64,000 nt of DNA from Aspidapion aeneum (Eukaryota; Arthropoda; Insecta; Coleoptera; Brentidae): contig OY755039.1 of the NCBI GenBank assembly GCA_963576565.1, forward strand, positions 142,607,369 through 142,671,368, written 5' to 3'. The notes under the pieces are model-generated. The model saw only the letters and a list, made by a program, of their open reading frames with translations, ran no database searches and had not been told where the DNA came from. Position numbers and translations under genes: made by a program. Of this stretch, positions 54,203 through 62,710 are shown piece after piece (within the stretch, counting starts at the first letter, position 1; each line of letters begins with the position of its first letter).

Positions 54203-55617
54203 TTTTTTTTTTATTTTTTATTTGTCAAACACACTGTGTTTTTTTATTACAATCTAGTCAGTAAGACTAATTAGCAATTTTGTTTTAACTTAATTTACTA
54301 AAAGTCAGATTTAAACTTAGGGTTCACTCAACAGTTCTCCCCGCTTTGTTTAGTCTGTAACTCACAATTGTGTTGTCTAGAAGCTGAATTGCTTCCACAT
54401 TCACATGCCGATGGAGTCTATCTTCATGGCTTTTTGCGTACTTTTTTATAGTCTCTGCTACAGTTTCGATTTTTAGATCTCGATGAAGGTCACTATTTCG
54501 AACGTACCAAGGTGCATTCACAATGTTTCTTAATACTTTATTTTGAAATCTCTGTACAACTAGAATGTTACTCTCTTTAGCACAACCCCATAGTTGAATA
54601 CCATATGTCCATACTGGTTTCAGTATTTGTCTATAAAGCAGTAACTTATTATGAATTGTTAAATTGGACTTCCTTCCAATTAGCCAGTTCATTTTTCTAT
54701 ACCTTATCTCAAGTTCTTCTTTTTTTTTCTTAACATGTGCTTTCCAGCGCAATTTGGCATCAAGTGTCATCCTAGATATTTTGCCTGATTCGAATATGGT
54801 ACTGGAATGTTGTTAATTGTTATTTGTATGTGATTTATATTTTTGTTTGTAAAATCAACATGAATTGATTTGGTTTCATTTAATTTTATTCGCCACTTTG
54901 TGGTCCAACTGTGAATTTGGGTGACTGCATCCTGAAGTTTTTCTATGCATTTTTCAATAGATTTTTCTACCGTCAATAAACCAGTATCATCGGCAAATGT
55001 TGCTAAGTGACAATTTTCTGGCTTTGGGATATCATGATCATGATGAATAATAAGTATAGATAAGGGCCTAGTACGCTACCCTGGGGCACGCCTGCTTGAA
55101 TTTCTCTTAAATTTGAGTATGAGTCTTCCTGTTTTACTCTAAAATGTCTATCAGATATGTATGATTCCAAAATATCCGAATATTGTTTTGGCAGAAACCT
55201 TTTTAGTTTAAAATTAAGGCCTTCATGCCACACTTTGTCAAATGCTTGTGCTACATCTAGAAAAACTGCAGAACAAACTTTTCCCTCTTCTAGTGCTTTT
55301 TCTATTATATTAGTAATTCTGTGTACTTGATCTATCGTGGAATGCTTGTCTCGAAAACCAAATTGATGAGATGGAATAATTTCTTGTCTTTCTATGATGG
55401 GTTTTATTCTTTTAAGCAATAATTTTTCATAGAGCTTGGATATAATTGGCAGCAAAGATATTGGCCTGTAAGATGACACGTCATGGAGTGGTTTTCCCGG
55501 TTTTGGAATCATGATAACTTCTGCAACTTTCCACAGTTTAGGTACATACCTAAGCCTAAAAGACGCATTAATTAGGTTGCATAGTTTTACGATAGCTTTT
55601 CTGGGGAGTTGTTTTAT
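54203..55617 (-). mobile_element. 5'-truncated Jockey-clade retrotransposon inserted in a (GACA)n array
   Basis: The minus-strand 3' end is an A-rich tail (AAATAAAAAATAAAAAAAAA) directly joined to GTCTGTCTG. The 5' junction at about 55617 is also in GACAGACAG. Target duplication cannot be read because both flanks are the same microsatellite. The missing 5' half is typical of incomplete reverse transcription. Confidence 0.85.
54324..55617 (-). pseudogene. Jockey ORF2 reverse transcriptase, truncated and frameshifted
   Basis: The frame enters at QLPRKAIVKLCNLINASFR and shows the fingers motif WKVAEVIMIPKPGKP, SYRPISLLPIISKLYEKLLL, FGFRDKHSTIDQV, the palm AVFLDVAQAFDKVWHEGL, and AGVPQGSVLGPYLYL. 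The catalytic FADD (TFADDTGLLT, near 55000) follows in another frame after a shift near 55020. A second shift near 54767 leads into the thumb and C-terminal part (KLRWKAHVKKK, YGIQLWGCAKESN). The endonuclease and N-terminus are absent. By family it copied RNA into a nicked target. This copy is dead. Confidence 0.93.
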
Positions 55618-55774
55618 GACAGACAGACGGCGCAACAAAAAAGTTTCAAAATCATCTGAAACGCAAAGATATATAAAATTTTTTGAAATCGGAGCAACTT
55701 TTTTTTTCTCGAAATTATTAGGATCACCATAGGTCACACTATTATAGTATAATATATGTGTGAGCTAAAAAATT

Positions 55775-56020
55775 AAAATACGTTTATAATAGGTAAGTAA
55801 TAAATATTTTTTTCAACCGATCGAAAACAGTGGCGTAAGCAAGGGGCTCCATACCTCCCCCCCCCAGAGGCACTGAATATTGACCCCTAAAACATGAAAT
55901 TTCCCCAAAAATCAAGATATAATGTATTGATCTGCGCTAAAGCCCCCCCCCAAATCCATCTCTGCGTATTGATACGCGCGCAATTCCCCCCAGGATTCAT
56001 TTCTGCGTACGCCACTGCGG
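55775..56020. mobile_element. CAGTGGCGTA MITE with flank, copy B
   Basis: Complete MITE 55829-56018: left end CAGTGGCGTAAGCAAGG, right end CTGCGTACGCCACTG. C runs interrupt the interior. Flanking AATACGTTTATAAT and GTAATAAATA are shared with copy A at 53405. Confidence 0.8.
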
Positions 56021-56149
56021 AAACCAAGCCTTTGCCGTAAATTTTTCATACTGAAAGTGTGACTTTACAAACAGGTCCTTTCTGAAAACTGTTCAATATC
56101 AATAAGATACCAGAAAATAACAAAAAACCGAAAAATATAGTTTCCTACG

Positions 56150-56340
56150 ACCACGAATGATGGAAAACGTTAAATTTCACTCGTGTGCAGAAAATTTTCC
56201 GCACACGTGTGGAAAAGTACTTTTCGGCACATGTATGGAAAAGTGTACAATGACGTTAACTGTCACCATAGTTTTCCGCATATGTGTTGCCAAATACATT
56301 TCCACACATGTGCGGAAAAGCAGTTTCATTTGATTTGAGC
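56150..56340. repeat. CGGAAAAG palindrome block
   Basis: CACACGTGTGGAAAAGTACT, TTTTCGGCACATG, TTTCCGCATATGTG and CACATGTGCGGAAAAG are overlapping inverted phrases. Related in style to 17126-18288, with CACATGTG replacing CACTAGTG. Confidence 0.6.
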
Positions 56341-56494
56341 AAAATTAAAGACCATTTTTTACAAAAATTAGTATTGTTCAACAGTGTTCGTAGGAAAAAT
56401 AGCGTACACAACTCGATAGAAAGTAACTTTCTTACACTCGCGTGTTGTTTCACTCGGCTAGCGCCTCGTTCACAACATTCACGCTCGTGTGAAA

Positions 56495-57795
56495 TTGGGA
56501 CACCACTATTAAGCGGACACTCCCTTTAGGCGGACAAATTTGTCGGAACCAAGCTTTTCCCTATTTCTTTACATGTAAAATTCACTCCTATAACCGGACA
56601 CTCTAATAACCGGACGGGGACAATTTTTTTTGGTTAAAAACTCTGAAACCTCCCTTAACTGGACGCGAATCTCTGACAACGGGACGAAGCGCTGCACGAC
56701 ATGGGAAATATTATGTAGTATGTTGACAACAACCAGTGTTGCCAACTATTGGAAAGCGAAAATCCGTAGCGAAAAATCTGTAGAAATCCGTAGGTTCAAA
56801 GAAGCCTAAAAACAAAAAAAGGTGCTTTTTTTACAATTAAAAAGTATATATTGGTTTGATTTTTTTCTTTTTTTGACAGTGACAGGAGTGCACAACTTTT
56901 TTTGGTTCGGAATTGCACGAGAACGGTAGGGTACCTACTGCTCCGTTCCAACGGATCCAAATAAACTTTTTTGCAGTGCCGCCAATTTTTGAAACGGATA
57001 AACTGTTATAATTAGAAGAAATAAAAAGTACGTACTTTTTTAACCTTTTTTATTTAGGTAAGGTACGTACAAACACTAATATTTTCTAGTGCAACATACA
57101 TAACGTAAAACATAGTTTAACTTTCGTGGCGCGAAGCGTTGTTTGACTCCCCATCAAACAACGCGCGAAGTAATACAATTCGTTCTAAATAATGTTGCAA
57201 CGACCGTCCGCTAGATGTCTAGAAAAATAAGGTCACTGATCCAAGCAAAACCTTTTTACAAAATGATTAAAATGTAGGACAAAAAGTAACTGAGGACTGA
57301 TAAAGTGGAGGCATGACGCGCGGCCGCCGTTGTGTTTCGATGTTTATCGTTTTTTAGTAAAATTGCCAAAAATCTGTAGATTTGGATCCAAAATCGGATA
57401 TCGGAGATCGAAATCCAAAATCCGTAGATCTACAGATAAATCCGTAGGATTGGCAACACTGACAACAACGCACTCTGTAGCCGGGGAATTACATCTTTCC
57501 GTTTTAATGCAGATACTAAATACTTCTGTTGTATTTAGAAGATATTTTATTCGGCGGGACTGCTGTGTTTAATTTTTGTTGTTCAGTTGGGTAGTAATAG
57601 ATCTCTTTGAAATGGGGCCTAGTAAAAAACTAGTTCACGCAAAAAATGGAAGTTGTTAACGTTTCGCAGGAACATCTATCAGCAGTTTCGCAGTTCTCTC
57701 TCATAAGCGGACACCTCCAATAAGCGGACACCTCCAATAAGCGGACAAAACCGACGAAATCGTGAGTGTCCGCTTATAAGAGGTTTCACCGTATT
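56495..57795. mobile_element. Pogo-like nonautonomous element hosting a hAT MITE
   Basis: The left TATTAAGCGGACACTCCC and right complement TTATAAGCGGACACTCACG lie just inside GTGAAA ends, with TA at the right tip. Repeated AAGCGGACA and ACCGGACA phrases are typical of pogo/Tigger-type subterminal repeats. No transposase frame remains. Confidence 0.7.
56734..57461. mobile_element. 728-bp hAT MITE, perfect TSD ACAACAAC
   Basis: ACAACAAC at 56726-56733 and 57462-57469. Terminal inverted repeat CAGTGTTGCCAA. Subterminal AATCCGTAG and AAATCTGTAG repeats occur at both ends in opposite orientation. It interrupts the pogo-like element. Confidence 0.92.
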
Positions 57796-58459
57796 TACAT
57801 TATTAGCATATTAATATATTTATTTTTATTTTTTATATGGGTATAAAAAATGGAAGGAGGGAAATCCTGCGTGACCTATTGCGAAAGTCACGACCCGCCA
57901 CTGCATCGGAGAGTTGTTATTTATCGTTTTCGGGGTCACCCTGTATAACTAAATCAATGCAAAATGTATATGTAAATCGAACGTATAGGCTACATACATT
58001 TAAGTAGGTACATAATAGGAAGAATACAAAATAATTTATCGCAAAGTTTTTTTTTTATAATGGAAGGTCGATTAAACGAATAATATGGACTAATATTTGC
58101 TTTTACGTGTTTTTTTATTTTCGTGGCGTATCATCGGCGGTTCTGAAACAAAAGTCAGGGGGGAGGGGTTCGGTTAAACGCACAGGAAAAAGCGAAAAGG
58201 AAATCTTTGCACAGGAAAAAACGCTATCCAGAAAAAAGCGCAGGTGTAGTAAAGCGCACACTAAAACAGCGCGCAAAGAGAAAAGCGCATATATTAAAAC
58301 GGCGCACAGAGAAATCAAACAAAAAAAAAGTTCAGACGTATGAAAACATCATAATAAAATAAATGTAAGTCTTTGGATTTAGAATTTATACCTTCTATTA
58401 CAGGTTACTTGATCATCGTAATTTTGCTCACAAAAATTGGGTAGTATACAAGTTGTGTA
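57796..58459. other. Intergenic, nothing recognised
   Basis: A Lys/Arg-rich 78-residue frame at 58107 is a translation of A-rich DNA and has no recognisable domain. No gene called. Confidence 0.4.
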
Positions 58460-59986
58460 CAGCGTGTCCCATTTTCGATGGGATTAAATGGGAAACTCGG
58501 TTATTATTAAAGATATCGATTTTCTGATTGCACCTTACCGTGCTCTTTTTTTGAGCCCTTAAAAATGTCTTAATCAGATTTTTGCTATACGGGGTATAGG
58601 TATAGTTTCGCTAATACAGGGAGTTTTTGAAAAAATTGTATTTTTAATAATTCTTTGTATCTCGCTTAATTTGCGAGATACTTTTATTCTGTAAAAACAT
58701 TTTTATGGCAACTTTTTTAGAAAAAAATAATGACGTTATCAATTTTTTAAAATATTGTTTAGTTTTTGAGATATGGTATTTATCATAAAAAAAATTAAAT
58801 ACGGACCTGGATTTTTTTTTATTACTATTTTGATTGGTTTCATGCTAGTATTATCATAAAATAATAAAAATTTTAAAATTTTTTGTTTTAAGGTAAAAAA
58901 AAAAAATGTATATTTAAAGAAAAAAATTAGTCCAAACCTGGATATTTCCAACATAAATATAAACTAAAAATTGCTAGTTAAACAATTTTTAGTTTAACTG
59001 TTTTGATACTTAGCATATTAAAATGAGTTTACGTTAATTTACAGATTTATTTGAATCAAAGTCTACGAAAAATACAAAAAAAAACAAATTATGAAAAATA
59101 ACAAATTTTTCTGATTACCATTATGTGTAAGACATTGTTGGCATTTTTGAGTAATTGTTCTTAACGCATTTTGCATAAAAAATATTTCTGCCATTTAAAT
59201 ATTGGGATTTTGTTGCTTGAATGAAGCAGTCATATCACATTTTTCAAAATCTGGATATGGTCGATTTCTAGCCACTTTAAAATAATTGTAAGCCATTCAC
59301 AAAAAGGACAAGTAAAATGACAATGTCAATTCCACGCTTTTGTTTTGTAAATTTCACGACCTGCTGTTCGGTTATCAAATAATTAGTATGATATTATTTT
59401 TGTAACTTTTTAACGTTTTTTACTTTATTTATAAATCTTTTAATTATCATTTCAACAGATAAACTAAAAATCGTGTCTTCCAATTTTTAATTTATAATTA
59501 CGTTGGAAATTTCCAGGTTCGGACTATAATTTTTTTTTCAAATATTAAATAGTTTTTTTTAACCTTAAATCAAAAAAATATTAAAGTTTTATCATTTTAA
59601 GGTAATAATAGCATGGAACTAATCAAAGTAGTAATAAAAAAAATCCAGGTCCGTATTTAATTTTTTTATGATAAATACCATTTCTCTAAAACTAAACAAT
59701 ATTTTTAAAAATTGACAACGTCATTATTTTGCTCTAAAAAAGTTGCCATAGAAAGGTTTTTACAGAATAAAAATATCTTGCAAAATAAGCGAGATACAAG
59801 GAATTAATTAAAATGCAATTTTTTCAAAAACTCCCTGTATTAGCGAAACCACGGGGTATAGCAAAAATCTGATTACACCATTTTTAAGGGCTCCAAAAAA
59901 GAGCACGGTAAGGTGCAATCAGAAAATCGATATCTTTAATAATAACCGAGTTTCCCATTTAATCCCATCGAAAATGGGACACGCTG
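58460..59986. mobile_element. Foldback element copy 2, complete, 1527 bp
   Basis: Ends CAGCGTGTCCCATTTTCG, TA on both sides (58458-58459 and 59987-59988). Arms of about 515 bp (58460-58976 and 59479-59986) are inverted copies with a roughly 500-bp unique centre. Its sister opens the window. Noncoding. The TA duplication and CAG start suggest a Tc1/mariner-mobilised foldback. Confidence 0.92.
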
Positions 59987-59988
59987 TA

Positions 59989-60537
59989 ACTTTACGGGCC
60001 ACAGAGGCTTTCTCGAGATACAGAGCATCAAAGTTGGCGATTTTTACTTTTTTTTGATAACTTTATTTTTTTTCGTCGTGTATTAGAACACGAGCACTAA
60101 GTGCACATAAAAATATTTATGTATTCAATTTTTTTCAGGAAAAGCTATTTTTTTGGAACAAACTTTTATGATGCCATATTAAACAAAATATGTTTTTTAC
60201 ATTTTTTTGTTAATAAAAATAAGTATCTATCGAGACATATTAATAAAATCTCATTGATATTTTAAAAAAATAAGTAAGCAAAAATTATTTTTAGATTTTT
60301 ATTTTTTGTACATTTGTGGAAATTATTTTGAAAGCCTATTTCTTGTCAAAAAATAATACATTTTGGATCAGAATTATAGTTAAGTATTCATTTGACTCTG
60401 ACAAATTTAATTTTTTTTGTAAAACCTTTTTCCGCCACTCCTCTAACTTTGAAAATCCTATATCTTAAACATGTGCGAACCCAGCGGGAGGGGGGGGGGG
60501 CTCTCGGGATTTTTTATTGGCATTCATCTGAGGACAT
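59989..60537. other. Intergenic, nothing recognised
   Basis: AT-rich. A G run at about 60488-60499 next to CCCAGCGGGAGG resembles a MITE end without a partner. Confidence 0.35.
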
Positions 60538-60829
60538 GGCAGTGTCTCACCAAGTTCGCGCAATTGCTGTACCATCTTTTCTTGAAACATTTCAGCCCAT
60601 ATTTGACCTATCTAAAACTCTACTTCGGAATGAGCTACGAATCTTAAACATTGCACAGTCGCAGACCTTCATAGAGTTAACAACCCCTCCAAGGTTTATG
60701 GACTTCCATAACTTCCATTCTTTTTTTCCATAAAGTAGTAAAGTAGTTACGAAATTTCAAAAAACGTCGAAATTGCCGCTCAACTCACTCACTCTCTCAC
60801 TGATGTATAGATCATCAAAATTCTACTGT

Positions 60830-61590
60830 ACTTCTAAACATGCTACAAAGCTGAAATTTGTCAGACTGATAGAAATTATGACCAAACCCCTGGAACAAAA
60901 AACCCTAAAATTCTAATTTACTCCCCTCCCCTATACATGTAAAGTTAGGTAAAAGTAACATTGTCTACTTCCAAAAACTGAGCTTTAGTAGACTGATAGG
61001 AGCTTTGATAAAACTATAGGAAAAATTTAAAAACCCCAAAATTATAATTTACCTCCCTCCCCTAAAAATGTAAAGTAATGTAAAAGTAACATTGCCCCCC
61101 AGAAACACTAGAGAGCTGAACATTGGAAGGCCGATAGAAACTATAATAAAACTATAGAAAAAAATTAAAACATCCCAAAATTCCATACTTTACGTTCCTC
61201 CCTTATAAATGTAAAGTTATGTCAAAGTAACACTGCCCAGTTTCAGAAACGCTAAAGAGCTAAGCTTTTTAAGGCTGAAAGGCAATAAAACTATGAGAAA
61301 AAATTTAAAAACACCAACATTTTCATTTACTTCTCTCTCCTATAAATGTAAGTTTATATAAAAGTAACATTGCCCACTTCCAGAAACGCTCGAAAGCTGA
61401 GCTTTGGAAGGCTGATAGGAACTATGATTAAACCATGGGAAAAAATTAAAAACCCCACAATTTTAATTTACTCTCCTCCCCTATAAATATAAAACTATGT
61501 TAAAGTAACCTTGCCCACTTCAAGAAACGCTAGAGAGCTGAGCTTTGGAAGACTAATAGGACTATGATAAAACTATAGTAAAAAATCTAC
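60830..61590. repeat. Degenerate tandem array, inverse of 22000-22690
   Basis: Five to six units of 110-140 bp share CTAGAGAGCTGAGCTTTGGA, GACTGATAGGA, AACTATAGGAAAAA and CCCTATAAATGTAAAGTTA. Divergence between units is similar to that in the other array. Confidence 0.85.
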
Positions 61591-61805
61591 TACTGTTCCT
61601 GACTATCAGGACGTGTTCCAGACGGGGATCACTCGTATCCTCGTGATCGACGTTGGAGAAAGTGAAAACCAAACAGTTTTAACAAGTTCCAAACGAAAGC
61701 CTCAAACCATCAGTATAATTCAATGCCGGTAGGGGTATTTTCCCTCGGAGTAGTTGTTTCTGGTGGTTTCACACAACTTATGCTCTACACGGAGCTATCG
61801 CCTAC

Positions 61806-61853
61806 ATTCACCTGAGGATGACCCAAAAGGTCGAAACCGGTCCGGTCGTGGAT
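61806..61853 (+). ncRNA. Hammerhead-ribozyme-like motif, monomer 1
   Basis: Helix I ATTCAC (61806-61811) pairs with GTGGAT (61848-61853). The core CTGAGGA is 61812-61818. One extra T (61819) precedes helix II GACC/GGTC with loop CAAAA. Then come core GAA (61833-61835), helix III ACC/GGT with loop GGTCC, and C at 61847 as the predicted cleavage site. Type I topology with a very short helix III matches metazoan retrozyme and Penelope hammerheads. The extra U after A9 departs from the strict consensus. Confidence 0.5.
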
Positions 61854-62079
61854 TGGCATGGAACATTTGTTCCTGACTATCAGGACGTGTTCCAGACGGG
61901 GATCACTCGTATCCTCGTGATCGACGTTGGAGAAAGTGAAAACCAAACAGTTTTAACAAGTTACCAACGAAAGCGTCAAACCATCAGTATAATTCAATGC
62001 CGGTAGGGGTATTTTCCCTCGGAGTAGTTGTTTCTGGTCGTTTCACACAACTTATGCTCTACACGGAGCTATCGCCTAC

Positions 62080-62127
62080 ATTCACCTGAGGATGGCCCAA
62101 AAGGTCGAAACCGGTCCGGTCGTGAAT
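62080..62127 (+). ncRNA. Hammerhead-ribozyme-like motif, monomer 2
   Basis: Same layout. Helix I is here fully Watson-Crick (ATTCAC with GTGAAT), and helix II is GGCC/GGTC with one G-U pair. Predicted cleavage is after C62121, 274 nt from the first. Confidence 0.5.
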
Positions 62128-62352
62128 TGGCATGGAACATTTGTTCCTGACTATCAGGACGTGTTCCAGACGGGGATCACTCGTATCCTCGTGATCGACG
62201 TTGGAGAAAGTGAAAACCAAACAGTTTTAACAAGTTCCCACGAAAGCCTCAAACCATCAGTATAATTCAATGCCGGTAGGGGTATTTTCCCTCGGAGTAG
62301 TTGTTTCTGGTCGTTTCACACAACTTATGCTCTACACGGAGCTATCGCCTAC

Positions 62353-62400
62353 ATTCACCTGAGGATGGCCCAAAAGGTCGAAACCGGTCCGGTCGTGGAT
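62353..62400 (+). ncRNA. Hammerhead-ribozyme-like motif, monomer 3
   Basis: Same layout with helix I ATTCAC/GTGGAT (one wobble) and helix II GGCC/GGTC. Predicted cleavage is after C62394, 273 nt from monomer 2. Confidence 0.5.
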
Positions 62401-62710
62401 TGGCATGGAACATTTGTTCTTGACTATCAGGACGTGTTCCAGACGGGGATCACTCGTATCCTCGTGATCGACGTTGGAGAAAGTGAAAACCAAACAGTTT
62501 TAACAAGTTCCCAACGAAAGCCTCAAACCATCAGTATAATTCAATGCCGGTAGGGGTATTTTCCCTCGGAGTAGTTGTTTCTGGTGGTTTCACACAATAT
62601 TCCGCATATTTTACTACTTTAAAAATGTAATACTATCCAATTCCTTTAAAAAAGAAGTGAAATCATAACAAAAACATTTCATGTAAAAAAGGCAAGAGAA
62701 CGTAAACTGA

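Larger units (their letters stand above)
53818..55770 (-). mobile_element. Hairpin-ended microsatellite element, copy 2, interrupted by Jockey
   Basis: Inverted relative of 42063-44985. It shares CCAATATATGGGCCCCTAAG, the CTCACACTAGGTACTATAGT hairpin, GGTCGTTACAG and, at the far side, TAGGATCACCATAGGTCACA. The array here is short (about twenty GACA units) and is split by the retrotransposon at 54203-55617. Confidence 0.85.
61594..62597. repeat. 273/274-bp satellite, about 3.7 monomers, with hammerhead-like motifs
   Basis: Monomers begin (TGTTCCTGACTATCAGGACG) at 61594, 61868, 62142 and 62415, giving periods 274, 274 and 273. Monomers differ at only a few positions, so the array is young or homogenised. 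It is GC-richer than its surroundings. Three monomers contain the CTGAGGA...CGAAAC motif, and the fourth is cut before it. The 62-residue frames at 61818 and 62365 recur only because the DNA repeats. It could be a plain satellite, a Penelope-related LTR piece or a genomic copy of a circular retrozyme. Confidence 0.95.
60538..62710 (+). mobile_element. Relative of the 21463-24321 TIR element, interrupted by a satellite
   Basis: It runs in the same order as the complement of the 21-24 kb copy: GGCAGTGTCTCACCAAGTTC, AACATTTCAGCCCATATTTG, the tandem array, then TATTCCGCATATTTTACTAC and ACATTTCATGTAAAAAAGGC. The satellite at 61594-62597 sits between array and right part. The outer inverted termini are not present. 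Confidence 0.8.

Noticed and set aside
58107..58343. Basic 78-residue frame as a histone-like or antimicrobial peptide
   Set aside because: Lys/Arg richness follows from A-rich DNA; there is no signal peptide or conserved pattern.
61818..62553. Two near-identical 62-residue frames
   Set aside because: They recur only because the satellite monomer recurs; the 547-bp offset is not a multiple of three, so no repeat protein is encoded.
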